Part shown: one piece after another, positions 1 through 10,561 of the stretch
How positions within the stretch are numbered: the first letter of the stretch is position 1
Layout: each line of letters opens with the position of its first letter
Source: Bryoerythrophyllum caledonicum
Taxonomy: Eukaryota > Streptophyta > Bryopsida > Pottiales > Pottiaceae
NCBI GenBank assembly: GCA_963971425.1
Contig: OZ020525.1
Coordinates: 22,016,187 to 22,080,186 of the forward strand
DNA: 64,000 nucleotides
Reading direction: 5' to 3'
Notes under the pieces: model-generated
What the model was told of the DNA's origin: nothing
Seen by the model: only the letters and a program-made list of their open reading frames with translations
The model's database searches: none
Program-made: the position numbers and the translations under genes

Positions 1-441
1 ATGGTAATATAGTCCAGCTGATCTTGTCTATATTCCAGCTGTTTGAGCGCTGTTTCTTGTGAATCGAAACCGTTGAAGTTGTAGAGAATTTCTTGCTGAT
101 TCCATCGCAATGAAGATCGTGGCGATCGGAGAAGTTTTGAGAAAATGGCACCGTTGAGATAAAGAGAGATTGGTTTTAGGGTTTGGGCTGGAATGTCCGT
201 TATGTTTACAGACTTGAGTGTGTAATGTATACAGTTGTGGTTATATTGTGGTAGGCTATGGAGTTTTGACTCCTAAAAATGACGGAGACATAGTTGCACA
301 TTGATGATACTATTTCAGTGTCCTGGACTTCTCAATCTAGTCATTGGTTTTGAAATGGTGCTTTGATTGAAAGTCAAGTGTTAAAATATTTGGCTTTCCT
401 GCAAACTTTCTTTGAGTTTGTTGAGGTGTTGTTGTTCTCAG
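1..441. other. No gene recognised; upstream of first visible CHID1 exon
   Basis: No exon with convincing splice signals or a recognisable protein was found. The CHID1-like gene starts mid-protein at 442, so this stretch is probably intron or 5' flank of that gene. Its signal-peptide exon is either unrecognised here or lies upstream of the window. Confidence 0.4.
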
Positions 442-2648
442 GAGCATGGGCGGCCGTGGAGAGACTCCGGGCATCGGCATTTTTTGAACTCGGTGCTCGT
501 TTATGTAACTCCATGGTAAGCTCTGTTTTTAAAGAAAATGCCGGGTTTCTTAGGGTTTAATCAGTTGCTCCTCCAGTGATGTGTCATGTTTGATGCTGAG
601 TGTGTTGCTGTGAGTGGGGACAGGAATTCTTTAGGGTACGACATGGCCAAGAAGTTCCGGGCGAAGTTCACGCATGTTTCTCCTGTTTGGTACCAACTGA
701 GAAGGTTAGCTCTCTGCTGCCATTCGAAATAGAATATGCTGGTGGAGGTTTTGTTTTCAAATTTGGTGATCACTTGGTGCGATGCAGAAGCAAAGATGGA
801 CTGGAGTTGCTCGGCAAGCACGATGTGGATAGGCAATGGATTGCGGATGTTCGTCAAAATGGCAGCCCCATGGTAAAGTCCACAGTTGAGTTCGTGTCTT
901 AAGCTGGCATTTGATGAATTTTGTCGGCAGTAGTGAAGTTAATTGTGAAGCCATTCTAAGTTTCAATAAGATACCCCTCTTTTCATTTCGTTTACTTCTC
1001 TTTCCTCTCTAAATAGCTAGATGGAGAAAAGCTTGGTGGTCTTTCAATGAGAATTCTTTGAACTAAGTATGGAAGAGCTTGGTGCTCTCTGAATTCAAGT
1101 CAAAACATTCTTCGCCGTGAAGAAAAGGGTTTGCTTAAATATTAGCCGCTTTTTTCTATCCCCTTTGAGCTGATTTGAGAACTATTCAGAGGTGATTTTA
1201 ATTCATTACAACCAACTCCTGAGGTTTCCATAGTGTTCAATGAACCGAACTTGCATTGGATTTACGATAAAAGGCCCCCTTCAGTGTTAAATTTATGAGC
1301 AGATTATACCTCGCGTGGTGCTGGAAGGCTGGCCTCTAGACATGTTGGGGAATCCAGCGGAGCAAAAGCAGGCCATTCAATTCATTGTAAACGAGTGCAA
1401 GTACGTCACAGCTCCATATATTCCTCTTTGAGAATGTGGGCTTCCTGTGCAGTTGCTAGAGCTCTTAATGTGTGTGTTTTCACTCGTTCCAGCATTTTGT
1501 TTGGAAGGCTCTTTTGATACCAGTAATCACTTGGTTGCAGAGACATGGAGTACGATGGAATTGTGCTGGAAGCTTGGACAGCGTGGGCAGCCTTCAGCAT
1601 CCTTGAGAAACCGCATTTGCGTCAGAAGGTATGTAGATAAACCAAATATTCTGCTTTTTTCAGTCATGCATGTATATTTAATCACCATCCTACATCTTCC
1701 TAATGGCTGTTGAAATTTCTTCACTGCATTCTGAGAATCTTGCTTTTGAATCGTTGCAGGCTCTGGAGTTTGTGCACGCTCTGGGCACGACATTGCATTC
1801 CATGGAGGCATCCAAAGCAGGAAGTAAGAAGCGGAGCATGCAACTGCATTTGGTCATACCGCCACCAACGGACAACAAAAGAGATCCACGGTCTTTTACT
1901 CGTGCCGACATGACGGTGCTGGGGGACGCGATTGATGGCCTCTCCGTCATGACGTACGACTTCTCAGCACCCAATCGTCCAGGTCCAAATGCTCCCTCTC
2001 CTTGGATTCTGAGCACCTTGGAAAACCTTCGAGCAACCCTGGAGGATAACGATGCAGCTCCGGAGGTTTTGTTGGGACTGAACTTTTATGGCAACGACTT
2101 CACTCTTCCTCAAGGTATACATCTGCACCATGTCGTTTTTGCACAAATCAGTGGCTCCCACTTCTCACTACTGACAATGTTTGAAGTAGGAAAACATAAT
2201 TTAAGAATGAGCATTGTCTACCTTAAGCTTAAGCCGGAACTAGTGGTGATAACCACCATGAGTAGTAGTGGCCAATTCTACCTAATTTATTTTTATTTGT
2301 AGCATGTTGTAAGATGACGACTGTCAAGTGGCGTCTATCTAAATGTGTGTTTAATGTGCAATGGATCTTAGCTTAGGCATATGCTTGTTTTGTTTGTGAA
2401 CAGGTGGGGGTCCTATCGTCGGTCATCAGTACATTGATTTGCTTGACAAACACAAGCCTAGCATCACTTGGGATGAAGAGTCTGAGGAGCACTACTTTCT
2501 GTACGATGGCGGAGACGCAAAGCACGTGGTTTTTTTCCCCACGTTGGCTTCCATCTCGGCCAGGATCAACACATCCGACAATGTGGGCTCAGGACTTTCC
2601 ATTTGGGAAATAGGTCAGGGGTTGGAGTACTTTTTTGACCTACTCTGA
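442..2648 (+). CDS. CHID1: CHID1-like GH18-fold protein, 5' partial, seven exons visible
   Basis: Exons read from splice borders: 442-515, 624-704, 788-872, 1303-1400, 1541-1628, 1760-2114 and 2404-2648, ending in TGA. All junction phases agree and give 341 residues. The protein follows the chitinase-domain-containing protein 1 family: YVTPWNS then GYDMAKKF, FTHVSPVWY, PRVVLEGW, YDGIVLEAW, MTYDFSAP and a C-terminal block with WDEESEEHYF. CHID1 proteins have a GH18 TIM barrel, bind sugars and usually enter the secretory or lysosomal route. Here the GH18 active-site strand is reduced to D-G-I-V-L-E, so chitinase activity is doubtful. Family members are near 390 residues, so about 50 N-terminal residues with the signal peptide are missing. 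The identification is firm; the exact 5' limit is not. Confidence 0.88.
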
Positions 2649-3614
2649 GCTTGAGGTGGGTTCCACGTTTTTCCATTCCAGTACCTTTTTACTTTTGGGA
2701 TAAATCTCTATATACAGGGCTCAAGCAGTGTTGGAATGGTATTATTGCTGTTTACATATAGACTAGAGGTTCTTCTTGTGTACCGAACTAGAACCTTAGT
2801 TACATATTGCTGTACATTTCTGAACGTGCATGCACCTGGAAGTATGCTATCTGTTTTGAAATGCAGTGATCTGCTGTACAAGCAATACTAATAAGCTGTG
2901 CTCGTTTGGCATTATGTTCTCAAAAAAGCGTGTGAACAGATCGTATGAACGATGTGATGCAGAGTGATGATGTTGTGTGATGAACATTTTTGCATTCTAC
3001 GTGCAACATCGAAGTCTGTCATGCGATTAATGTCGCAAATGTCGAGTCAAGTGCAACGAAGACCACCAGAACTAGTGACGAAGGAATAGAGTTCATTACA
3101 AATATTTAACTGACGAATGATATACTGATATTGTTGGGCATGCTTAGAACCCAAAGCGAGAAAAGTGTCTACCCACGCTTTGAGCATTTCTACACGAATA
3201 ACTTGTAGTATGCAAATTCAATTTCGTATCATATATGGTGTATGGCAAATGCAAGAGAAGTAGGTGAAATTTTCGTGCCCACCACAAGCTCAACGACTTC
3301 ATATTTTGCAGTCTCTCAAGAAAGATGTAGCTGCTTCGTTTTGACTTCACCGAGCGAGAGAGAGGGAGGAGAATGCACATAAAAACATCGATCTCATCTG
3401 GGACATGCTGCAATGCTTTTAATATCACATTCTTTTACTTTACAACTGAACAGTGAAACGGTGAAACGCTACTCCGTCCACTGTGCACCACTTCCGTTCC
3501 GCAACTCATGATCCATGTACAAAACTACATCTCTGAATGCAAAGTCGCCGCAGCTCATTCCACAAGGAACTCACGAAAGAGGTGGAATTGCGTGCAAAAA
3601 TGATGGGAGTGGCA
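2649..3614. other. Intergenic region between convergent genes
   Basis: This lies between the convergent 3' ends of the CHID1-like and PTAC5-like genes. It holds their 3' UTRs and nothing else I can recognise. Confidence 0.5.
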
Positions 3615-4889
3615 TCAAACCTGCGGAGCAGCGCCTTCGCCCAAGCAAACATCGCAGGGAACGGCGCCGGAGCCGTCGCAGTAGGGGCATTTGGCACCCT
3701 CCTCCATCCAGTCCAGGAACTGGTCCTCCACATTCAAGTCTCCCGTGCCTTCACATTCCGTGCACATCATGGCGCCCTCTCCTTTGCACGAGAAGCACTT
3801 CTCCGTCGCCACCACCGCCTTCTGCGCATTCGACGTTGACGATGGCGAGGGCGTCCCGTGTGACTTGGATGATGGCTTTCCCAGTCTGCCGGAATCCTCC
3901 CACCGATTCTCGCCGAGCAAGAACACCCTGCGATTCGGCGCAATGTTGCGAACTTCCGAGCTCTCCACCTCCCTCTTGTCTTCCGCGAACGTCTTCTTCC
4001 TCCCGACGTCGCTTCCCGTGGATGATGGTGCTGATGGCGCGCTCCATGGATCCGACTGGTCGCGTCCGTTACTTGCGCCATTTTGACGCGGTTTGCTCTT
4101 CCCGAACAACGTGGCCAACAGATCCGAAGACGCAATTCCGTCCTCTCGCACACCGATTGACGCCTGCCAGGATTTCACGGCCGTTTCCGTGCCGCTCGAG
4201 AACATGGAGTACTCTATCTCCTCCTCCCCGGAGTAAAACCCTAGCGCCTCCAACGCTTCCTGCAACAGCTTCACCTCGTCCCCTTCCGCGCCTTGGCGCA
4301 GCTCCCGGAACGACACCGCAACGGCCTCGGCGGGCGAATCCGTCATCAAATCGATGGAGAATTCCGACATCGAGGGAATAGAAGGCGGGGGCGACGACAA
4401 GCTGGCTGCAGACGTACCGAACGAGAGGCCACTCGGGCGATCCGAGAGCGACGCAAACTCTTTCTCTTCGACGAATTCAATATTAGGTCGCGGCTCCTCC
4501 ACCGGCAACGCCTGCACCAGCTGCTTCAAGCGAGCCACAACCGATGGCAGCGCCCGCCGCTCCTGCACCTGCTCGCGCAGCTGCTCCACTTCGCGCTTCA
4601 GAAGCGCAAGCTCGTCCGCCATGAGCCGCCGCTCCACATCCCAGCGCGCCTCCTCCCGCACCCACCGCTCCTCCTCGCGCACCCACCGCCGCTCCTCCCG
4701 CAGCCATCGCTCCTCCTCGCCTCCTAAGCTCGCGGAGACGCGGCAGGGAGCCACGCGCGAGCGCAAGCATGGAGGCCGCGCGAACAGCGCCGGCGACGAG
4801 AAATGCAACACCACAGCGGAGTGCGGAAGTCGAGACCAGCCACGAAACGACGACGATGGCAGCTGCAGCGCCGCCTGCGCCTCCATCAC
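3615..4889 (-). CDS. PTAC5: PTAC5-like plastid nucleoid protein (peptidoglycan-binding fold plus DnaJ-type zinc finger)
   Basis: Intronless 424-aa frame. Residues 1-55 are rich in Ser, Ala and Arg and poor in acids, like a chloroplast transit peptide. Residues 56-115 form a charged coiled coil with repeated RW-REE units. Residues 195-263 match a peptidoglycan-binding-like domain (RELRQGAEGDEVKLLQEAL, then GFYSG, then a terminal G-V-R-E-D-G-I). Residues about 365-419 carry four CxxCxGxG motifs (CFSCKGEG, CTECEGTG, CPYCDGSG, CDVCLGEG), the DnaJ cysteine-rich zinc-binding pattern. That domain order matches plastid transcriptionally active chromosome protein 5, which works with the plastid-encoded RNA polymerase. 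Two ATGs are adjacent (4889 and 4886); the upstream one is taken. It is convergent with the CHID1-like gene. Confidence 0.88.
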   Translation of the reverse strand: MMEAQAALQLPSSSFRGWSRLPHSAVVLHFSSPALFARPPCLRSRVAPCRVSASLGGEEERWLREERRWVREEERWVREEARWDVERRLMADELALLKREVEQLREQVQERRALPSVVARLKQLVQALPVEEPRPNIEFVEEKEFASLSDRPSGLSFGTSAASLSSPPPSIPSMSEFSIDLMTDSPAEAVAVSFRELRQGAEGDEVKLLQEALEALGFYSGEEEIEYSMFSSGTETAVKSWQASIGVREDGIASSDLLATLFGKSKPRQNGASNGRDQSDPWSAPSAPSSTGSDVGRKKTFAEDKREVESSEVRNIAPNRRVFLLGENRWEDSGRLGKPSSKSHGTPSPSSTSNAQKAVVATEKCFSCKGEGAMMCTECEGTGDLNVEDQFLDWMEEGAKCPYCDGSGAVPCDVCLGEGAAPQV

Positions 4890-6014
4890 GCGAGTGGCGC
4901 CTTATCCGCCCCCAAATCCTCCGCCCAACCCCTGGCTCTTGCGGTATACAATCCGCAAGCACACAGCGACTGTGCCACTTCCTCGCTCACTTCCGTTTGT
5001 CTTTGCCTCCCTCTCGAATTTCCTCCGCTGCGTCGTCGCCGCCGCGAGCTCCGTCGTCGTCCTCTTGGAGCTCTTTCGGTCACATTACTTTCGTAACTTG
5101 CAATTGTTGGGGAGCAAGCTAGAAAAAGGGAGAGTTCCATCATAATTCATAAATTGTGGGTTTTCTCAAGTCACATTTTCTTCTACTCAACTTTAGCTAC
5201 TATTGATCTACGATAGCAATAGAATCGTGCTCTGAATTTTGCACCGCTCAATGTTTTGGATGCAAATGGACGGTAGTCAAGTGAAAGTGAAAGCTCATGT
5301 ATTTTTGGAAAAAATTGAATGTAATTGAGGGTCTGAATTTGATATATGGAGTGTTGGTATAATATAGTCTTTTCCTTGTATTTGGTGAAATATTTGGTTG
5401 ATAGGCTCGACGTTTATCTTTTTATCAAAGCTCAAGAGCATATTCTAATTTGCAAGTGTTTTTTTTGTAGCTCTAGTATCCATGCCAAAAAAATTGCACA
5501 TGAAATTATTGGGAAAAATCATTAATAGTTAAAATTTATGACATGTAAATAACTTTTGTATATACTTAAGTAAATATTTTGATTAGGTCCCAACCTATGT
5601 TGGCTTTCTTATCCAACCTCCTTTAAGTATATAAAAATAATTAAATGGTAGAATTCCTTGCACTTTCCACTGTAGGAGAATTCGAGGGTATCTATACAAC
5701 AAGGTCTTAAGATCCCAAGCATAGTTGGGTAGACTATGGTAGTAGCCACTAGCCGGCATTAAGACATAAACCTTGGTTACTCTTGTGAAATGCCAAGATT
5801 GAAGCCATCGAGTCAAGCCACCAATGGCTACATGGCATGTTGAACATCATATACTTCCTTGTATACCAAATTTTAATGTTAAAAGAAAGGTAAAGTATAT
5901 TCAAAAAAATTATTCAACATGCAATAATTCAAAGATTGCCAACACATATGTAAGTTTTTTACAATTTGAATTTGTTTTTGAATGAGAATCTAAATAATTA
6001 AATGCAGGTTAATA
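4890..6014. other. PTAC5 upstream region and AT-rich intergenic DNA
   Basis: The first 250 bp are GC-rich and probably hold the PTAC5 5' UTR and promoter. The remainder is AT-rich with no supported gene. Confidence 0.45.
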
Positions 6015-7115
6015 CACTCATTCCTCCCATAAGTTATAGCCAAATCTAGCGCCGGTGGATGGAGGAGGTAAGAACCAAGTAGAGATTAAAGTTAGCTGAG
6101 ATTTTAGTGGAGGTTTGGTAAGTTCCGCCAGTTTTCATCTCCGACCACCAACAGTATTCGGCAAAGGAATCGGACAAAGGCGGGACTAAGGGCAACGAGG
6201 ATTGAGGGCGGCATTGAGGGCAACAGGGAGAATTCACTCCAAAGACTGCTAAGCGATTTAACTTTATTTGAGGCAGTGTGTGAATTTAGCTGATGTAGCT
6301 ATTGAGCACCCTGCCGAAGAGAGCACCTTGCCAGAGAGAGACTTTTGAGCACCTTGTGTCACTTCAGCTGATGCAAAACATCATCTAGGCGGATGGTGGA
6401 TTTTACTTTCGTATGGTTGCTTGTCTACACTAAGGTTGTGCAGTTATTGAGACATGTTTCATGTCCTCCAAAGCTTTCACCAAAAACTTTTATTGCTCTG
6501 TCTCACAAATGAAATGAAGAATTGCTCTATTTGGATGTTGGTCAAGTTTGCTTCTGTTTGAGGTTTGTTACATAAGAACAATTTGTTACTTGTCATTGAT
6601 TGGGGTATCTACACTGCTTGCAAATGTTTTGCCCAATTTAGATTGCTTAGCGGACTGCTCAATATAGAGGTCAAAATTTGTTAGCTCAAAGCTAATGGAA
6701 GCAAATGGGATATATGGAAGATAATGGGATATAGGGAAGGTAGTTACATCACAGTCTGGCTTTCCACAACCCACAAACCCACAAACGCACAAACCCACAA
6801 ACCCTAGTCAGACCGACCAAAACAAGTAGAAGTTGTGTCCATCACATTTCTGGTGGTGAGCATTGATACAACAAAGGCAACCAACGGCCAATACACATCG
6901 GAGGAAACAATCACAAGAAGAGAAAGACGACAAGTTCAGAGGTTGCAGACACGTTCAGTGAAGAGGTTGCACACATTTTTAGTCAAACCATATAACTTAG
7001 TGGAGGGTATAACTTAATAGAGGTTTTTACACCAATAGTGGCTATAAGTTAGTTGAGGTTATAAGTTAGCGGAATTATAACTCATGAGAGGTATAACTTA
7101 AGGGAGAAATGATTG
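6015..7115. mobile_element. TA-flanked non-autonomous element (Tc1/mariner-like MITE)
   Basis: The left end CACTCATTCCTCCCATAAGT and the reverse complement of the right end, CAATCATTTCTCCCTTAAGT, form an imperfect terminal inverted repeat that continues as TATAgCC/TATACC. Each end abuts a TA (6013-6014 and 7116-7117), the target duplication expected of Tc1/mariner elements. The 1.1 kb interior has no recognisable transposase. Related sequence with TAAGTTAT and AGTTAGCGG recurs at about 8186-8310, so this family has several copies nearby. Confidence 0.6.
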
Positions 7116-7444
7116 TACCACATCTTGCAGAGGGAAAAACGAGAAGTAAAAAACAATAAGATTTCTAGTTTTTGTTACCCTTCCCAAGAATGTGTGAAAA
7201 TGTTTGACTTGGATTTAAATGGTTATGCATACTAAAGAGAATATTTCTTAAATTTAAATCCTGAAGAAAATAATTTCCTTTATATGTATGAAAAATCTAA
7301 ATTCTACTAGAAACTTGTAGCAAATTTTTTGGAAGTGCCCAAAATCAAGCATATTGCACCTAGAATAGCATAACATTATTCTAAAGGTTCAACAGGAAAA
7401 AGAAATATATTCCCATGAAACTACTACACTCATCTTTCATATAA

Positions 7445-8185
7445 GGGGTTGTTTACACCTGAAGGTTTGGATTGGAGCCCATAGACACAAGTGGTACCCC
7501 GCTTGAAGGATGAAACCATTGTAAGCGGGGTACCTTCCACCAAACAAGGGAGTTCTAAGTGGGTTGTGGCCCAAAAATTAGGTGTAAATCCAAATAGAAG
7601 GGTTGTGGCCCATTGTGTACTTGGGCTGAATTTTTAAGTAGTTATATGAAAATGGGCTCTTCTGAGAACTACCCCATAGTGAAAGAATTTGTATTATTTA
7701 AATTACAAAAACATAAATGTAACTTCAGCAGTAAATTTCAGTAGTAAATTTCAACAGTAAATTTCAGCTATAAATTGCAGCTGGAAATTTCTGTAGTAAA
7801 TGTTAACAATAAATTTCAGCAGTAAATGCCGGCGGTAAATGTTAACTTCAGCAGTAAATTTCAGCAATGAATGTCAACAGGAAATGTCAGTACTAAAATA
7901 TTATAAACGATTGGCTGAAATTTGTTTTGAAAATACTCTCCCGGACTTCGGGAAATACAACCTCCTAGAGGTTGTTGGAAATAAGTCTCCTTAAGTTCCG
8001 TAAAACACTATTCAAATCTGCCATGTAGGATTCCAACTAGGTTTCTCATCCACGGAAAACACTTTGGGCCACAGCCCATATTTTGATTGATGTAAACCCA
8101 TTTCCGGGGTACCAATTCTTTACTCCAATCACAACTCGGGATTTCTTTGGGCTCCAGCCCAAACCATCTAGATGTAAACAGCCCC
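7445..8185. mobile_element. PIF/Harbinger-like MITE with TAA target duplication
   Basis: It starts GGGGTTGTTTACAC and ends with the complement, GGGGCTGTTTACAT when read inward. The inverted similarity continues through GGTTTGG, GGAGCCCA and GGTACCCCG over about 80 bp. TAA flanks both sides (7442-7444 and 8186-8188), the 3-bp target site of PIF/Harbinger elements. There is no coding capacity in its 741 bp. The insertion appears to split a member of the neighbouring TAAGTTAT repeat family. Confidence 0.7.
7722..7905. repeat. Minisatellite, about 12-bp unit, inside the Harbinger-like MITE
   Basis: About a dozen imperfect copies of a unit close to CAGTAAATTTCA, with variants such as CAGTAAATGTTA and CAATAAATTTCA. 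Confidence 0.6.
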
Positions 8186-8320
8186 TAAGTTATGGCTAGG
8201 TATGGCACCGGTGATAAAACATAGTAGGGAGTAAAACTTAAAAGGAGTTAAGACTTAGATTACACACCAACAAAGGTTATAAGTTAGCGGCAATTATAAC
8301 TTAGTCTAGGGACTACTCTA

Positions 8321-8428
8321 AAAATGGTGGTTAGTGTATCCACACTAATTGGTTTAAAAATGCTATAAGTTTTTACTCTTGATGAATATTTTTACCAAAT
8401 GCCCAATTCAACTATTTCTGGACTATGA
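8321..8428. repeat. Left inverted repeat of the giant element
   Basis: It shares TTAGTGTATCCACACTA, then TGCTATA, then GATGAATATTTTTACC, then AACTATTTCTGGACT with the reverse complement of 26013-26201. The right arm has about 53 extra bases between the last two blocks. A second ATTCTGGACT follows at about 8434. Confidence 0.7.
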
Positions 8429-8619
8429 GGTGAATTCTGGACTAAGGACTAAAAGAAAGATCCGGAGATGTGCCTCATAAATGAGAGTGAAGCGTAAAAG
8501 CCGAGGAGTTTCGAGTACTTTTCAAGCATTAAATGCATCACCAATGACACTTATGAAGGAAGAAATGGCTAGAGCGACCAAATTTGAATTTAGACAATAC
8601 GTGAGTCCGGAACATGCAG

Positions 8620-8805
8620 CCGGATATCTCCGGGTGAAAATCAAAGTGGAAACCAGAAGAAGAACCGAGTCCTGAAGACAGAAATTAATGGACATACTGT
8701 ACATCACAAATGTGTGGTTGAGAAACATGTGGTAGGAAAAAATGGGACAGAGATGCGGACAGAAATTACTCGCAATTGATAGAACATGCAACCGGATATC
8801 TCCGG
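8620..8805. repeat. Left-end palindrome variants CCGGATATCTCCGG (two copies)
   Basis: Copies at 8620-8633 and 8792-8805 each differ from CCGGAGATCTCCGG by the same G-to-T change at position 6. Both are followed by a TGAAAATC/TGAAATC context. A more decayed half-site, CCGGAGATGTGCC, lies at 8462. Confidence 0.75.
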
Positions 8806-8921
8806 ATGAAATCAGAGTAAGAGTCCAGTACTAAACTGTTTCATTATAAGAAAGTGTCATACAAAATATGAAGGGTAGCCGTTGATAAGAGGCGCGTGTA
8901 ATCTACGGAGAATCGAATCAA

Positions 8922-9374
8922 CTATTCTAATTTTAGTGCTTTACAGATGCCCTCTACCCGTCCTGTATGGTGTCTCCCATATGTTAGATAATGAACTATA
9001 GCCTTTCTAGGATTCTTGAATGGATCTAGATCTGCAACAACAACAGATTTAGGCCACAAATAATGCCTTGTTCTAGGATTAAATGAGGCCTTCTTAAAGA
9101 TGTGGAGAAACCTAACATAGCTGGGCCTTCGAGTCTGCTTGCTGGCATAGCAAAAAAGAATATCTGATAAGATGTCTGGGGGCAATAACACTTGGGCCGC
9201 CTCCATGAGCCTCTCTGGACGCATAGGAGACCAGATCCCGACATTGAAATACCGCAGTAGTATTCGAATAACATCTGCGGTGTCATCAAAGGAAGGCAGC
9301 TGCGCGGATCGGGACTTGGCCGAGTCAAGGACCTCGTCCGAGCAGAGAGGACCACGGAGAGATATGATTATGAC
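8922..9374 (-). CDS. Terminal coding exon of an unrecognised protein
   Basis: A good 3' splice site (TTTCGCAG at about 9375) opens a 150-codon phase-0 exon that ends in TAG at 8922. The product begins VIIISLRGPLCSDEV, has Leu- and Arg-rich stretches (VIRILLRYF, DILSDILFCYASK), and ends GICKALKLE. I recognise no domain. Its 5' exon was not resolved. It lies downstream of the FCP1-like stop codon on the same strand, so it may be a separate gene or an alternative 3' end of that transcript. One palindrome (9466) lies about 90 bp upstream in what is probably the intron. Confidence 0.45.
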   Translation of the reverse strand, partial: VIIISLRGPLCSDEVLDSAKSRSAQLPSFDDTADVIRILLRYFNVGIWSPMRPERLMEAAQVLLPPDILSDILFCYASKQTRRPSYVRFLHIFKKASFNPRTRHYLWPKSVVVADLDPFKNPRKAIVHYLTYGRHHTGRVEGICKALKLE

Positions 9375-9465
9375 CTGCGAAATAGATGGCACGACCATAG
9401 AATTAGAAATTGAACATTGAAAAGACGAGAAAATATGGTAGGAGGAACTGAAGTCACATCCTGGA

Positions 9466-9479
9466 CCGGAGATCTCCGG
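9466..9479. repeat. CCGGAGATCTCCGG, exact copy
   Basis: A single exact palindrome in probable intron sequence upstream of the 8922-9374 exon. Confidence 0.85.
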
Positions 9480-9726
9480 GTGCCCCTCCCAGACCAACGT
9501 TCTGCAGTGGAAATGGTCAGGAGAATACTCAATAGAGTTCATAGATATTAAGGGTGAAGTTTGGGGGCGAGACACCAACAATAACAAATAAAATGAAAGA
9601 CCTCAACAAATAACGTTTCTGACAAGGACATTTGTCTTCAAAATTGAAAGGTCAAAATCCGACAGACATTCATGACGAAAAATTTACAAAGCATAGAGTT
9701 AATACTATCCAGTATATTTCATTGTT

Positions 9727-10400
9727 CTAAGGCGCCGAAATTATGCCCATCACCACGGAGCGAGCCTGAGTGGAATTTTTGTCTACTGGATCACTGACAA
9801 ACTTCAATTGATTCCGTCTAACAAAGTCGGGAACATCCTCATTTGACGCTAGTAGTCCGGAGAGCCATGGGAGAAACATGGTGGTCAACCAGGCTTCACC
9901 CGTATTCCCAGTCCATGATGGCGGATGAACTGCGCTGAAGGGATCGTTAAGGATGTTCTTTAGTGGGGTATCGTCCACAAGCAAGACATCCTTAGGAGAT
10001 GTGGGCGACGCTTTGCTATTATAAACTGTCAGGTCCTTTAGGAAAATTGGCTTCTTTGGCTGAGATGGAAGCATATATGATGTTTTTGTGCAATCGGCAT
10101 GTGTCAGGATTTTGGCGCCTTCCGGAATGGTAGCACCTTTCTTGCGCAACTCCTTGATGATATCCACAATATTCTTTTCCAGTACACTGCTCCAGAATGA
10201 GACAGTAGCCTTCTCTCCCACGAAGTTCAGGATTTCAGTGGAACCCGGCCTTACTTTGATGTCTCTCGGTTGTCCCTGTTTAAATTCCCCCCTGTGCACA
10301 AGAACTCCATTTAAGTCAAACACGACATGATAAACCCGTTGTTGTGTTACCTGATCCTCGATTGGAGGCTCTCGGACAATCGTCGTAAACTTCTTCAGAC
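9727..10400 (-). CDS. FCP1/NIF-type HAD phosphatase domain protein, start unresolved
   Basis: A coding exon of about 224 residues ending in TAA. HAD motif I is VVFDLNGVLVHR, where the nucleophile Asp is kept but the second Asp of the usual DxDx(T/V) is Asn. Motif II is in TVSFWSS, the motif III lysine is in PIFLKDLTVY, and motif IV is VLLVDDTPLKN. These fit the FCP1/SCP/NLI-interacting-factor family of Ser/Thr phosphatases, whose members include RNA polymerase II CTD phosphatases. There is no ATG before the catalytic motif. A splice acceptor (GGGTTCAG) precedes 10400 and the exon needs one base from an upstream exon. That could be an unseen first exon or an alternative splice from the ParB-like gene just upstream. 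The DxN change leaves activity uncertain. Confidence 0.7.
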
Positions 10401-10561
10401 CTGAACCCAAAATACGAGTACGTCGGCTGAGATGAGGAACTTGTACAGCTTAGAGAAATTGCAAAGATACATATAAAAGTGTTCCGCACTCAGAACCCAG
10501 AAATGCTGGATGAAAGAATGAGCACTATATAGATGATGGCACGTAAGTATGAATGTCCATA

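Noticed and set aside
10400..10410. TTG as the start of the FCP1-like protein
   Set aside because: Non-ATG starts are rare in plants, and the position directly abuts a good splice acceptor, so an upstream exon is more likely.
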